64,000 bases of DNA, from positions 1 to 64,000 of the forward strand of contig NZ_AQWS01000013.1 in NCBI RefSeq assembly GCF_000375405.1, read 5' to 3'. Position 1 is the first letter of the stretch. Each line of letters starts with the position of its first letter. Positions 42,501 through 52,270 of this stretch are shown here, piece after piece. The stretch is from Bacteroides propionicifaciens DSM 19291 = JCM 14649. Lineage in GTDB: Bacteria; Bacteroidota; Bacteroidia; Bacteroidales; Bacteroidaceae. The position numbers and the translations under genes were made by a program. The notes below the pieces were generated by a model. The model searched no databases and was not told where the DNA came from. It worked only from the letters and a program-made list of their open reading frames with translations.

Positions 42501-42879
42501 CCGTGAACTCGACAATCTGAAACTTGACGAAGATGTCGAAACCTTCAGACAGCGACTAATTGATCGTTTTGGGGAAGTCCCAGCCGAAACTGAGGAGCTA
42601 CTTCGTGTTGTTCCATTACGCCGAATTGCTGCACGACTTGGTATAGAGCGTGTCTTCTTAAAAGGAAAGCGTATGACACTCTTCTTGGTGTCCGATTCGA
42701 GTAGTACTTATTATCAGAGTGAGATGTTTGGTCGTCTAATCAATTACATGATGGCACACACCAAACGTTGTGACTTAAGAGAGAAAAACGGTAAGCGTTC
42801 GATGTTAATCAAAGAGGTAACCTCTGTAAAGGATGCAGTAAGTATTCTTCAAGAGATACTTGCTACACCCAGTAACTAA
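39505..42879 (+). CDS. mfd: Transcription-repair coupling factor Mfd
   Basis: Removes RNA polymerase stalled at DNA damage and recruits UvrA. The 1124-residue protein has the UvrB-like N-terminal modules (with YEPGQYAVRGSIIDVFSF), the RNA polymerase interaction domain (GDFIVHTDHGIGRFEGL), and a superfamily 2 helicase core. The core shows Walker A CGDVGFGKTEVA, the DEEQ box (IIDEEQKFGV), TATPIPRT and QMRGRVGRS. The C-terminal regulatory domain is present. Length is typical. Confidence 0.97.
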   Translation: MTISEIQQKYGLSSTSIKSLAQGLSSPEVKHIYCSGLLASAPPFLFSSLIKPSSPPSLFILNDMEEAGYFYHDLCQILGVERVLFFPSSYRRAIKYGQKDAANEVLRTEVLSTLNKGTKGICVVSYPDALAEKVVSHTDLVSKSIKITKGDRLELSTVSNRLHELGFEYTDYIYEPGQYAVRGSIIDVFSFSSEYPYRIDFFGDEIDSLRSFEVDTQLSKALFNEVTVVPNLNTVGSKNISFFNFLASDSVVFLRDYFWLTQRVDAVGNEATSNQAIIASAAEDDSHIMVPVLVSKAELEQALEPLRLVEFGSSSSFEDTDLTLKFDITPQPIFHKNFDLVADALKEYQAKGYALYICSDSLKQTERIQSIFEDRGDKISFTSVEKTIHGGFADNTQKVCFFTDHQIFDRYHKYNLKSDRARSGKVTLSLKEINEFKIGDFIVHTDHGIGRFEGLIRLPNGDTTQEVIKLVYQNEDVVFVSIHSLHKVSKYKGKEGQAPRLNKLGTGAWQKIKDKTKDKIKDIARDLIKLYAKRREEKGYSFSPDTFMQRELEASFIYEDTPDQGKATQAVKEDMEGSMPMDRLVCGDVGFGKTEVAIRAAFKAVCDNKQVAVLVPTTVLAYQHFQTFKDRLKDFPCTVEYLSRARSASQTKQVLKELKEGQVSILIGTHKILSKNVEFKDLGLLIIDEEQKFGVSVKEKLRQIKVNVDTLTLTATPIPRTLQFSLMGARDLSIISTPPPNRYPIQTEVHTFNEEIIVDAINFEMSRNGQVFFVNNRIANLIDLKFMIEKNIPDCRVCIGHGQLDPKELEKVILDFVNYDYDVLLATTIIESGIDIPNANTIIINQAQNFGLSDLHQMRGRVGRSNKKAFCYLLAPPLTSLTDEARRRLQAIENFSDLGSGIHIAMQDLDIRGAGNLLGAEQSGFIADLGYETYQKILTEAMHELKQDEFSDLYLEDQNEETGQITGEQFVLETQLESDLELLLPDKYVTGSSERMLLYRELDNLKLDEDVETFRQRLIDRFGEVPAETEELLRVVPLRRIAARLGIERVFLKGKRMTLFLVSDSSSTYYQSEMFGRLINYMMAHTKRCDLREKNGKRSMLIKEVTSVKDAVSILQEILATPSN

Positions 42880-42925
42880 GAGCTATATAATAGTTTGAAT
42901 ACAAGATTTTGAGGAGAGGGGTTTA

Positions 42926-44767
42926 TTAATAGAGTTTATTAATAAGATCCTCTCTTCCTATTTTGCGGAGTTCACGAATGATACTTGCCTTCTCTTTGGG
43001 TGAATACCAGAAGAAGAACTGGCGTTGAGCCAACTTCTCATCTTTAGTCTTTGCACTGTAGATAGGTTCAAGAGTATAAGGATGATAGCCTGTGTACCAA
43101 GCCTCAGTAGCAATGGTCATCGGAGTTGGTGTAAAGTCTTGCACTTGCTCCAAATGGAAATCAAGTTGTTTAGTCCTTACGGCTAGTTCGGCCATATCTT
43201 CCTCTTTACAGCCAGGGTGACTGCTGATGAAGTAGGGGATCAATTGTTGCTTGAGTCCCGTCTCTTTGTTGATTTGATCGAATATCTTTTTAAACTCGTA
43301 GAACTGATTGAAACTCGGTTTTCGCATGATGTCGAGTACCTTATCGCTTGTATGTTCTGGGGCAATTTTAAGTCGACCACTTACGTGATTCTTAATAAGT
43401 TCTTTGGTGTATTCTCTATTAATGCGGTTGATATTCTTATCGGGATTATCATGCAATAGCAGGTCATAACGCACCCCACTACCAATGAAACTTTTCTTTA
43501 TTCCTGGTAGAGCATCGACCTCGCGATAGATATCGAGTAGTGCCTGATGGCTCGTGTTTAGGTTCTTGCACACCTTAGGGTGAATGCACGAAGGTTTCTT
43601 ACACTTCTTGCAAATCTCCTTATCAATGCCCGCCATTTGGTACATATTGGCTGATGGGCCACCCAAATCGCTGATATAACCTTTGAACTCAGGATGATCA
43701 ATAATTTTCTTTACCTCCCCGATAATACTCTTGCGAGAACGGTTGGCAATAAACTTGCCTTGATGAGCCGAGATGGTACAAAAAGCACAACCACCAAAAC
43801 AACCTCGGTGCATGTTAACCGAAAACTTAATCATATCGTAGGCAGGTATTCTCTTATCCTTGTATTTGGGATGGGGCATACGCATATAGGGCAGATCGAA
43901 TGAGCGGTCGAGCTGATCTTCACTCATTGGAGGGTAGGGTGGATTAACTATTACATATCTACCATCTACCTGTTGGATGATTCGATCGGCTTCGTAACTG
44001 TTGCTTTGTACCTCAATATGCTTGAAGTTCGCAGCCTGTTTCTTCTTGTCAGCTAGGCACTCTTCATGACTATAGAGTACGATATCATTCTCCTTAGGAG
44101 TATAGTTGTTGGTTATATAAGCTATTTGCGGTTCATCACTTACATCGACCATATCTCGAGTTAAATGTTCTTGCTCAGGATTGGCTTGAAGTTTAGCCTC
44201 TAAATCTTTGGCCAGTTTGATAATGGGAAGTTCACCCATACCATAGATTAATAAATCGGCCTTACTGTCGCAAAGTATACTTTTGTGGACTTTATCTTGC
44301 CAATAGTCGTAGTGCGTAAGGCGACGCATACTTGCTTCAATACTTCCCAATACAATAGGAGCATCAGGAAAAAGTTCTCTGATAATATTACTATAGACAA
44401 TGCTAGGATATTCAGGACGCATATCAGGACGTCCGTCAGGAGTATAAGCATCTTCGCTACGTAGTCGCTTATTGGCAGTATATTTATTAACCATAGAGTC
44501 CATGCACCCAGCGCTCACAGCAAAGAATAGACGTGGACGCCCCATCTTTTTAAAGTCGCGTAGGTCGTCACGCCAGTTGGGCTGGGGTACGATAGCAACT
44601 TTAAAACCTTCGGCTTCAAGAATACGTCCTATGACTGCTGCTCCAAAAGAAGGGTGATCCACATAGGCATCACCGCTAAAGAGAACAACATCAACGTCTT
44701 CCCAACCACGAATCTTCATCTCTTTTTTGGTTGTTGGCAACCAGTCGGTTAAATCATATTTTGTCAT
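42926..44767 (-). CDS. YgiQ-family radical SAM protein
   Basis: A 613-residue protein with an N-terminal B12-binding-like domain (opening DVVLFSGDAYVDHPSFG). A central radical SAM domain follows, whose iron-sulfur Cys are in HRGCFGGCAFC (CxxxCxxC) near residue 325. Extra Cys in KKCKKPSCIHPKVC may bind a second cluster. The family (UPF0313/YgiQ) is widespread, but the reaction is unknown. Its promoter overlaps the start so closely that the mRNA may be leaderless. Confidence 0.9.
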   Translation of the reverse strand: MTKYDLTDWLPTTKKEMKIRGWEDVDVVLFSGDAYVDHPSFGAAVIGRILEAEGFKVAIVPQPNWRDDLRDFKKMGRPRLFFAVSAGCMDSMVNKYTANKRLRSEDAYTPDGRPDMRPEYPSIVYSNIIRELFPDAPIVLGSIEASMRRLTHYDYWQDKVHKSILCDSKADLLIYGMGELPIIKLAKDLEAKLQANPEQEHLTRDMVDVSDEPQIAYITNNYTPKENDIVLYSHEECLADKKKQAANFKHIEVQSNSYEADRIIQQVDGRYVIVNPPYPPMSEDQLDRSFDLPYMRMPHPKYKDKRIPAYDMIKFSVNMHRGCFGGCAFCTISAHQGKFIANRSRKSIIGEVKKIIDHPEFKGYISDLGGPSANMYQMAGIDKEICKKCKKPSCIHPKVCKNLNTSHQALLDIYREVDALPGIKKSFIGSGVRYDLLLHDNPDKNINRINREYTKELIKNHVSGRLKIAPEHTSDKVLDIMRKPSFNQFYEFKKIFDQINKETGLKQQLIPYFISSHPGCKEEDMAELAVRTKQLDFHLEQVQDFTPTPMTIATEAWYTGYHPYTLEPIYSAKTKDEKLAQRQFFFWYSPKEKASIIRELRKIGREDLINKLY

Positions 44768-44771
44768 GGTA

Positions 44772-44779
44772 CAAAGATA
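44772..44779 (-). promoter_or_regulatory. ygiQ promoter, -7 element TATCTTTG
   Basis: On the minus strand TATCTTTG is separated from the ATG (44767) by only four bases, TACC. The predicted start site falls at or next to the start codon. Confidence 0.6.
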
Positions 44780-44842
44780 ATCAATATTATGGGCCTGAAA
44801 TATAAAATATTTTAAGAAGTTAAGTTTCTGGTGTTAAATATA

Positions 44843-44893
44843 AAAATCCCAGTCATTCGATTGAATCAGATTTAATTGATCACGAAGACTGGG
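44843..44893 (-). terminator. Terminator of the SDR gene at 44933
   Basis: CCCAGTC pairs with GACTGGG across a loop of about 35 nt that contains further pairing, followed on the minus strand by ATTTTTATAT. It lies behind the leftward SDR gene. Confidence 0.55.
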
Positions 44894-44932
44894 ACTCTTA
44901 GAAACTATTTACTTGCTTAAATATAGCTTTAA

Positions 44933-45748
<816 letters not shown>

Positions 45749-45882
45749 TCATCAGCTACAGTTCTTTCTATCTTTAACAGTTAAACCAATACTAGATGTG
45801 TAAAGTTTAACAGAACTGCACCTTTATTTTATTATTGGGTAACATAATTACTGCGTTCACAATTCGAGCCTTTGGGATACAG

Positions 45883-45926
45883 AAAAGCCCTGTTTGTTGA
45901 ATTTATTGTAACAAACAGGGCTTTAT
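45883..45926 (-). terminator. Terminator of the three-gene unknown operon
   Basis: AAAAGCCCTGTTTGTT pairs with AACAAACAGGGCTTT behind the leftward gene that ends at 45944, with a T-rich tail on that strand. Confidence 0.75.
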
Positions 45927-45943
45927 ATACGTATGAGGTTTCG

Positions 45944-46285
45944 TTAGATGCGTTTTATAATGGCTATAAACTCTTCGTCTGTAAGACCAAAATCTTGCTC
46001 TTTATATTGAACAAAGTCTTCTAAGTAATCGCTCGTAATATCGTCCATTAAAGCTTTACCGTCTATTCCTGCTTCATCGAGTTGGAACTGAATCATTCCT
46101 TGATAGGCCTTGATCGTTTTTAAACGTTGCTGAGCAGCAGGGATATTTGTTATCTCGGCTTGATGTGCATTTCTTGCTATAAGATAAACTGTGGCATAGA
46201 ATTTATCTAAGCTACCAAAAGTTTCTATTAACTTACCTTTAAGTGGTAAGGGCAAAGCGGAAAGCTTTTTCTTTGTTTGGCTCAT
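45944..46285 (-). CDS. Conserved small protein of unknown function
   Basis: I do not recognise this 113-residue product. It starts MSQTKKKLSALPLPLKGKL and looks alpha-helical and mildly acidic toward the C-terminus. There is no signal peptide or membrane segment. Its start abuts the stop of the gene in front, and with the two upstream genes it forms a tight three-gene unit ended by a terminator. Codon use resembles the neighbours, so it looks like a resident gene. Confidence 0.7.
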   Translation of the reverse strand: MSQTKKKLSALPLPLKGKLIETFGSLDKFYATVYLIARNAHQAEITNIPAAQQRLKTIKAYQGMIQFQLDEAGIDGKALMDDITSDYLEDFVQYKEQDFGLTDEEFIAIIKRI

Positions 46286-46498
46286 TTATACTTTAAATTG
46301 TAATATTATTATGTCTCTGTCGTAGATCTCTCTAAACCCAATCTCCTTTTCCATCAGATACTCCTTAATATCTTTTGCAGAACCTAAATTATTAAATATA
46401 AGTTCTAAAGATGAATCTTTGGGCGATAATAAGATTGCTTCCAATGCAGGAATCAAAGGGTTATAGCGTTTTTGATCTCTTGTATCAACTGTCTTCAT
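46286..46498 (-). CDS. Small protein of unknown function
   Basis: A 70-residue product beginning MKTVDTRDQKRYN. The open frame extends to an ATG at 46522, but GGAGG lies 9 nt before the ATG at 46498, which is unusual in this genome and supports the shorter form. It overlaps the end of the gene upstream by 14 bp and abuts the one downstream. No family is recognised. The C-terminal half, with IGFREIYDRDIIILQF, suggests a small alpha/beta fold. Confidence 0.55.
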   Translation of the reverse strand: MKTVDTRDQKRYNPLIPALEAILLSPKDSSLELIFNNLGSAKDIKEYLMEKEIGFREIYDRDIIILQFKV

Positions 46499-46826
46499 GG
46501 CTAGGTTCCTCCGTACTTTCATCTTGGCTAACTGCTAGAGTTGCTTTATCTCCGTAGAGCTTGATAAGCTGCTTTAGCCCAAAAGCCTTCATATCTTTAT
46601 GATATATCACATCAATACACAAGTCGAGTAGATCGTTAGAATCTTCCTCTTGGTGTGCAATAAGTGAGCGAATCGTGAGTCGAAGTTTTTCGAGAACATC
46701 CTCATCAATTATACCATGACTTGATGTTAACTGATTGAATAGGTTGTATTTTTGTATTGTTGATAGGTTGGCATCCGAAACTTCGATGAAACGGGTACCG
46801 TGATTATTGGCTTGAATTGTATTCAT
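46485..46826 (-). CDS. Small acidic protein of unknown function
   Basis: A 113-residue, probably helical and acidic protein, first of a three-gene unit, with a promoter TATCTTTG 31 nt upstream. The C-terminus (DESTEEPSHEDS) is disordered in character. There is no signal peptide and no family is recognised. Confidence 0.65.
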   Translation of the reverse strand: MNTIQANNHGTRFIEVSDANLSTIQKYNLFNQLTSSHGIIDEDVLEKLRLTIRSLIAHQEEDSNDLLDLCIDVIYHKDMKAFGLKQLIKLYGDKATLAVSQDESTEEPSHEDS

Positions 46827-46857
46827 ATTGGCAATCTTTTTAAGGTTTCTGTGTAAA

Positions 46858-46865
46858 CAAAGATA
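46858..46865 (-). promoter_or_regulatory. Promoter of the three-gene unknown operon, -7 element TATCTTTG
   Basis: On the minus strand TATCTTTG ends 31 nt before the ATG at 46826. It lies 28 bp downstream of the 46893 stop, supporting separate expression from the amidase gene. Confidence 0.6.
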
Positions 46866-46892
46866 GTAGAATAATTCACTTAAGCATATGCT

Positions 46893-49808
46893 CTACTCTA
46901 AATTCAATAAAAAATATAAAGCCGAAGCCATAATGTTAGCTCTGTCTTTTGAGTTTGAAATGGTCTCAAAGGGGAAACCCATAACAAATGTTTTATATGC
47001 TCCTTCCGATGCAATTGCAGCAGGGTGGTTTAGCCCATCATACGTCATGATTGGGAAAGCCTGTCCAACAGGAGTTAGCACCTCCGGTTGTGATACTGTA
47101 AAAATATGCTCGTTAAGTTGGCGAGGAATGCGTACGGTACGATTGAGCCCTGTGATTTGGTCATAGCTCTTATCTTCGATTGCGTAAGCATAGTCGTAGT
47201 TCAGTGTCGATTGTATGAATTCCTTGTCGCCCTCATCTTTATTCATATCTGAACCAATGTGAGAGCCACTTACCATTACTGCTCCACCTCCTTGGGTGTA
47301 TGCGTTGATTAAGCTTTGCAGTTTGGGTGTAAATGTCTTATAGTATTGGTTGCTATGCGGGTTATAATTTTCTACTTTTTGCAAACCCATGATAAAGTCG
47401 ACCATCGGATAGTGATTCAAGTTTACCTTTTCGAGTTCTACGGCTTCACGACTTGCCGACGAGAAGCTAATTCCTTTTACGGCTTGCATGGCTTTGCCAT
47501 GGGCATAGGGATAGTCGAAACTATTCCCCGCATACTTATATCCTTCGAGCTCGTTACTGCTATGTCCCAAACTTTGCGACCCCGATTTGTTTGCTCCAGT
47601 GCGACGGAAGTTTTGCTGACTACCCACTAAAGAAATATTGTAGAGATACGAAACTCCAGGATCGGCATAAAGATCAAAGCCAGCTTCAAAATCGGTGTTT
47701 ATTGTTTTAGGTCCACTGATCCGTTGAAATCCGTTTACAATCAGTACTTCATACTTCTCTTTAGGTGCTTTATAGGCTACCAAAGTTTCGGAGGGGAAGC
47801 TTTCACCTCCTCGGTTGACGGCAGTGACCTTGAATGAATAAATAAGTCCTGGTTTAATATCTACTGTATGGTGCGTACTACGTACTAGGGTCCCGTTATC
47901 GAAACCAGTGTTTCCTACTTTTGTATAGACCACATACTCTTGAGGAGTTGCCGAGGGTTCTGTAGGGTCGGGCATAGGGCTCCAGTTGAGGCTTACCCTG
48001 TTTTTGTCTTTGAGTTGTGCTGAAAAAGCACGTATTGGGAGAGGCTGTACCACATAATCTTTTCGTCGTTGGTCCCCCAGGTAGGCTAAGATTGATTTGT
48101 AGATGGATCGACTCACCACAAACTTGAAATTAGGGTCGTGAGCAATCTGCATATCACCAAAGTTCTGATGTGAAAGTAGCTCAATGATAATTGAGGGGAT
48201 TTCGGGTAGACGGGTTTCACTATAGTTCTTATCCCATAAACTTCGGCGAGTCCAACTGATATCAAAATTGGCTTGTATGTCTTTTTCAAGATTCGTAAGC
48301 ACAATATCGGCAAAGTCTCTTGAGCTGATGCGCTCACGGTTTGTACCTAAGGCTTTATTATTGTCTACGGTAGTATAGATGCCCAGTGTTCCTACTATCT
48401 TATCATTGATTTTATATCCTGCATCGCTGTGGAGTGCTAAGTTAAGTTCTAGAGGTACTCCCAATCCATTTTGGTTAGGGTTAAAGACCGATCCTCCCGA
48501 AAGATAGTTTATAGCGTTACTTCGGGTATTGATGTCATCAGTGTAATCGTTACTACCTTGTTTCCCATTATAGACTTCCGAGGGTAGTCCATACCATTGG
48601 GCACTATATTTAGCTCCTTCGAGGTATCGAGGAACACCACTAGTTGTGTTACCACGTACTATACTGCCTATACCTCCACCAAAGCGCACAGCATCAGCAG
48701 AAACTACGCCACCCTCTTTGCTCTCGTTGGTTAAGATAACCATGCCTAGGGGACTATTACCCTTAGCAAACTCGAAGTGACCTAGATATACCCATGTGCC
48801 GCCGCCAATTTTTTGGTTGACTGAGAACTCTGATATTCCACCCTGGTGAAAGACGATGTACTTAGCATCAGATACGCTGTTTGGAGTGCTTTGATAGCTC
48901 ACATAAACTGCATATTGTCCTTTTTGCGGGATGTTTGGTACCCATTGAGCAAAGGCTTTAGCTTTGGACTTTTGTGTTGTTATTATCCGACTAGTTCCCC
49001 TTAAAAATGGATTTTCGTCTAGATGATAATACGATTGGCTTGAGCCAAAACCGGCACCTTGATATCTAGTCCATCGGTGTTTTTTATGGTTTTCCTCATT
49101 ATAGATTGAGCTGGTTTTAACATCATTGTCCACAATGACTTCATTGACTTGGGTATCTCGTTCACGGGGAGTAAAAACCACAGCACCTGCATTCTCTAGC
49201 ATTGGAATCAGGTAGGGCACTACAAAGGATTGTGTGAATAAATCCTCGTTGGTGCAGAAAAGGTTAGGTCTTTGCCACCCCCAACGGTCGAGTTTATTGA
49301 TATAATACTTGCCATGACTTTGCCAAAGTGAGAGGTGTCTTCCCTCTAAGCCTTTGGTAATTTTATAAGGTTTCGACAGTGGGCTAACCCAGGGAGTAGT
49401 ACCTTTACTGATAGGTTCGTATAGGCGGGTGGGGTCAATGTCTTTGCTGCGGTAGTAGTTGGGGATTAGATCTTCGATACTCTTATTACCAACCATTATG
49501 GTTGTTCTATAATTTGCTACTGGCCCAGGTAAAATCTGTTTTATATGTCTGTATATGGCCTGTACATTCTCTTCTCGAAAAGGTTGGTAGCCAAAACGGC
49601 TATCGGCAAAAATAAGAAGATTACGGTTGGAGTGATCAACTTCGATGCGTTCGAGTTTGGTCTTACCCAAGTCAACATTAGTACTTTTATATTCGTTGAA
49701 GAACTGCTCTAAGCGTTGGCGTACATTTCTGTCAAGGTCTTGTGCTTGTGCTTCTGACGCTCCGCTCAACACGACAAGGAGCAGGGCAATAATCAATCTA
49801 TTCATCAT
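46893..49808 (-). CDS. Exported N-acetylmuramoyl-L-alanine amidase-like protein with golvesin and FN3 modules
   Basis: A 971-residue exported protein (signal peptide ending EAQAQ). Relatives in Bacteroidales are often annotated as xanthan lyase. The Amidase_3 fold can be followed in two pieces: His165 (QSHGK) and Glu188 (TNEDLF) before residue 220, and His460 (LHSDA) and Glu543 (IIELLSHQN) after residue 450. These fit the zinc ligands and catalytic Glu. Between them, about residues 245-380, lies a golvesin-like beta-sandwich (YAVYVSYQS, VYLGHFEFAKG). A fibronectin type III domain follows near residues 590-690 (VTAVNRGGESFPS), then a C-terminal domain. A cell wall hydrolase role is inferred. 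The start could also be the next ATG at 49805. Confidence 0.8.
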   Translation of the reverse strand: MMNRLIIALLLVVLSGASEAQAQDLDRNVRQRLEQFFNEYKSTNVDLGKTKLERIEVDHSNRNLLIFADSRFGYQPFREENVQAIYRHIKQILPGPVANYRTTIMVGNKSIEDLIPNYYRSKDIDPTRLYEPISKGTTPWVSPLSKPYKITKGLEGRHLSLWQSHGKYYINKLDRWGWQRPNLFCTNEDLFTQSFVVPYLIPMLENAGAVVFTPRERDTQVNEVIVDNDVKTSSIYNEENHKKHRWTRYQGAGFGSSQSYYHLDENPFLRGTSRIITTQKSKAKAFAQWVPNIPQKGQYAVYVSYQSTPNSVSDAKYIVFHQGGISEFSVNQKIGGGTWVYLGHFEFAKGNSPLGMVILTNESKEGGVVSADAVRFGGGIGSIVRGNTTSGVPRYLEGAKYSAQWYGLPSEVYNGKQGSNDYTDDINTRSNAINYLSGGSVFNPNQNGLGVPLELNLALHSDAGYKINDKIVGTLGIYTTVDNNKALGTNRERISSRDFADIVLTNLEKDIQANFDISWTRRSLWDKNYSETRLPEIPSIIIELLSHQNFGDMQIAHDPNFKFVVSRSIYKSILAYLGDQRRKDYVVQPLPIRAFSAQLKDKNRVSLNWSPMPDPTEPSATPQEYVVYTKVGNTGFDNGTLVRSTHHTVDIKPGLIYSFKVTAVNRGGESFPSETLVAYKAPKEKYEVLIVNGFQRISGPKTINTDFEAGFDLYADPGVSYLYNISLVGSQQNFRRTGANKSGSQSLGHSSNELEGYKYAGNSFDYPYAHGKAMQAVKGISFSSASREAVELEKVNLNHYPMVDFIMGLQKVENYNPHSNQYYKTFTPKLQSLINAYTQGGGAVMVSGSHIGSDMNKDEGDKEFIQSTLNYDYAYAIEDKSYDQITGLNRTVRIPRQLNEHIFTVSQPEVLTPVGQAFPIMTYDGLNHPAAIASEGAYKTFVMGFPFETISNSKDRANIMASALYFLLNLE

Positions 49809-49861
49809 AAGTCTGCTGTGTTTTATTTACGATTACTAAACGCTTTGGTAGTCTGTTAAGT

Positions 49862-50608
49862 TTATTCAGAAAGCTTTGCTATGGTCTCTTTCACTCGCTT
49901 TTCAGTAGTTATAGCGCGGCTAAACTCATCAATTTTTACGGCTCCTCCCATGGGCACTCTTTCTCTTCGGAATGTCATCAGGCTTGGAACTGTTTCACGG
50001 GCTGAAAAGTGAAACTCTCTAATACCTGTTTGGTCAGCTATCTTCTTTATGTTTTGCTCGTTCACTCCGCATCCTGCTAAAATAATGATACGGCCTGCTG
50101 CTTGCTCATTGATTGACTTTAGTAGCGGAATGCCAAGCTCAGCATTTGTTTCTTGCCCTGAGGTTAAAACTCGATCACATCCCAAGGATATGATTTGTTC
50201 TAGAGCAGTGCTTGGGTCTTTACAGGCATCGAATGCACGATGAAAAGTTACCGATAGATTTTTGGCCGCATCCATAAGTTGCTTCATGGCTGGCATATTT
50301 ATAGAACCATCTGTATTTAAACAGCCAAAAACCACCCCATCAACCTTAAGCTCTTTACAAAGCTCTATGTCTTTAATCATAGTTTGGATTTCGAGTGGGG
50401 AATAGCAAAAGTCACCACCACGAGGTCTTATAATGACTTGTACTTTGATGTTAAGAAGTTTTCGTGTCATTACGATTTCTCCGTAGGATGGTGTGGTACC
50501 TCCCTCAGGAATACTTGCGCAGAGTTCGACTCTATTTGCACCCCCAGCTTGGGCGGCTATTGAACTCTCTACAGAGTTGGTGCAGATTTCAAATTTGTAT
50601 TTCTTCAT
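49862..50608 (-). CDS. cutC: CutC family protein
   Basis: A 248-residue TIM-barrel protein beginning FEICTNSVESSIAAQAGGANRVELCA, with VIIRPRGGDFCYS and LAGCGVNEQNI, all typical of CutC. The family was linked to copper tolerance in E. coli, but the enzymatic function is uncertain. It lies 53 bp upstream of the amidase gene on the same strand and 79 bp downstream of rny. Confidence 0.93.
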   Translation of the reverse strand: MKKYKFEICTNSVESSIAAQAGGANRVELCASIPEGGTTPSYGEIVMTRKLLNIKVQVIIRPRGGDFCYSPLEIQTMIKDIELCKELKVDGVVFGCLNTDGSINMPAMKQLMDAAKNLSVTFHRAFDACKDPSTALEQIISLGCDRVLTSGQETNAELGIPLLKSINEQAAGRIIILAGCGVNEQNIKKIADQTGIREFHFSARETVPSLMTFRRERVPMGGAVKIDEFSRAITTEKRVKETIAKLSE

Positions 50609-50687
50609 GCGACTTATATTTAAAAAGAGGACGATAGTAAATCCACCGCCCTCTTTTATATCTGTGATAATAAGTTATCTTAATTCG

Positions 50688-52253
50688 TTATTTTGCAAAA
50701 CTAACCGAGCGAGTTTCTCGGATTACCGTAATCTTAACCTGTCCTGGGTAAGTCATTTCGTCTTGAATTTTTTGTGCAATCTCGTGAGATAGCTTTTCTG
50801 TATCCATATCGTTAATCTTGTCAGCGCCAACGATAACACGTAACTCTCTACCCGCTTGGATAGCATAAGTTTTGGTTACACCAGGGTATGAAGAAGCAAG
50901 TTGTTCAAGGTCGTTCAGACGTTTGATATAAGCTTCAACAATTTCTCTACGTGCACCTGGTCTTGAGCCCGAAATAGCATCACATACCTGTACGATAGGA
51001 GCTATAAGGCTGGTCATCTCGATCTCGTCGTGGTGAGAACCGATAGCATTGCAGATGTCTGCTTTTTCTTTAAACTTCTCAGCAAGTTTCATACCAAGTA
51101 GTGCGTGAGGCAATTCTGGCTCCTCATCAGGCACTTTACCTATATCGTGTAATAGACCAGCTCTTTTGGCTTTCTTAGGGTTTAGTCCTAGTTCCGATGC
51201 CATTACAGCACAAAGGTTGGCCGTTTCACGTGAGTGTTGCAACAGGTTTTGCCCATAAGATGAACGGTATTTCATCTTACCAACCAAACGAATGAGTTCG
51301 GGGTGAAGACCATGAATACCCAAATCAATAGTTGTTCGTTTACCTGTTTCAATAATTTCTTCTTCGATTTGTTTTTTTACCTTAGCCACTACCTCTTCAA
51401 TACGAGCAGGGTGGATACGGCCATCGGTCACTAATTGGTGAAGTGCAAGACGAGCAATTTCTCTTCTGACAGGGTCAAAAGCCGAAAGTACAATTGCTTC
51501 AGGGGTATCATCAACAACGATTTCAACTCCAGTGGCAGCCTCTAGTGCACGAATATTACGTCCTTCACGGCCGATAATTCGTCCTTTAATCTCATCCGAC
51601 TCAATGTGGAATACGGTTACTGAGTTCTCAATAGCTGTTTCGGTAGCCACACGTTGAATAGATTGTACTACGATTTTCTTTGCTTCACGATTGGCTGTCA
51701 TTTTAGCTTCGTCCATAATATCATTGATATAGGATTGAGCTTCTGTTTTAGCCTCTTCTTTAAGTGATTCGATGAGTTGACTTTTAGCATCGTCAGCTGA
51801 TAGACCAGAAAGGTTTTCTAAGATTTCTATCTTTTGATTTTTGATCTTGTCAAGCTCTTCTTGTTTCTTCTCAATTATAGCGAGTTGATTATCTAAATTT
51901 TGGCGAATAGCATCTACTTCACCTTGTTTTTTACGAGCTTCATCAAATTCTTGTTTGATTGAAAGTTCTCTTTGCTTTAATTTAGTTTCTACGCGCTGAA
52001 TCTTTTGGTTGCGAATTGCTACCTCTTTTTCTAAATCCGCCTTCTTATTTAAGAATTTTTCCTTTACCTCAAGGAGTTTATTCTTTTTTATTACTTCGGC
52101 CTCTATTTCAGCTTCCTTTAGCGTATTTGCTGCTTTACCTGCTGCTTTCTCTAAAGTCGAATCAATCTTCTTTTTGAGTGCAGTTTTATTTAGGAGAAAG
52201 ACTAGTCCAGCTCCTAGGATAAAGCAAATTATTCCTACCACTATTTGTGTCAT
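50688..52253 (-). CDS. rny: Ribonuclease Y
   Basis: Membrane-anchored endoribonuclease that starts mRNA decay. The 521-residue protein has an N-terminal membrane helix (residues 3-22), a long coiled coil to about residue 190, and a KH domain with [15 protein letters not shown]. An HD domain follows with the metal motif LLHDIGKV near residue 370 and HH in IGSHHDE. Length is typical. A promoter and terminator-like hairpin lie in the 111-bp gap behind zapA. Confidence 0.96.
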   Translation of the reverse strand: MTQIVVGIICFILGAGLVFLLNKTALKKKIDSTLEKAAGKAANTLKEAEIEAEVIKKNKLLEVKEKFLNKKADLEKEVAIRNQKIQRVETKLKQRELSIKQEFDEARKKQGEVDAIRQNLDNQLAIIEKKQEELDKIKNQKIEILENLSGLSADDAKSQLIESLKEEAKTEAQSYINDIMDEAKMTANREAKKIVVQSIQRVATETAIENSVTVFHIESDEIKGRIIGREGRNIRALEAATGVEIVVDDTPEAIVLSAFDPVRREIARLALHQLVTDGRIHPARIEEVVAKVKKQIEEEIIETGKRTTIDLGIHGLHPELIRLVGKMKYRSSYGQNLLQHSRETANLCAVMASELGLNPKKAKRAGLLHDIGKVPDEEPELPHALLGMKLAEKFKEKADICNAIGSHHDEIEMTSLIAPIVQVCDAISGSRPGARREIVEAYIKRLNDLEQLASSYPGVTKTYAIQAGRELRVIVGADKINDMDTEKLSHEIAQKIQDEMTYPGQVKITVIRETRSVSFAK

Positions 52254-52270
52254 TGTACTTATATTATTTA

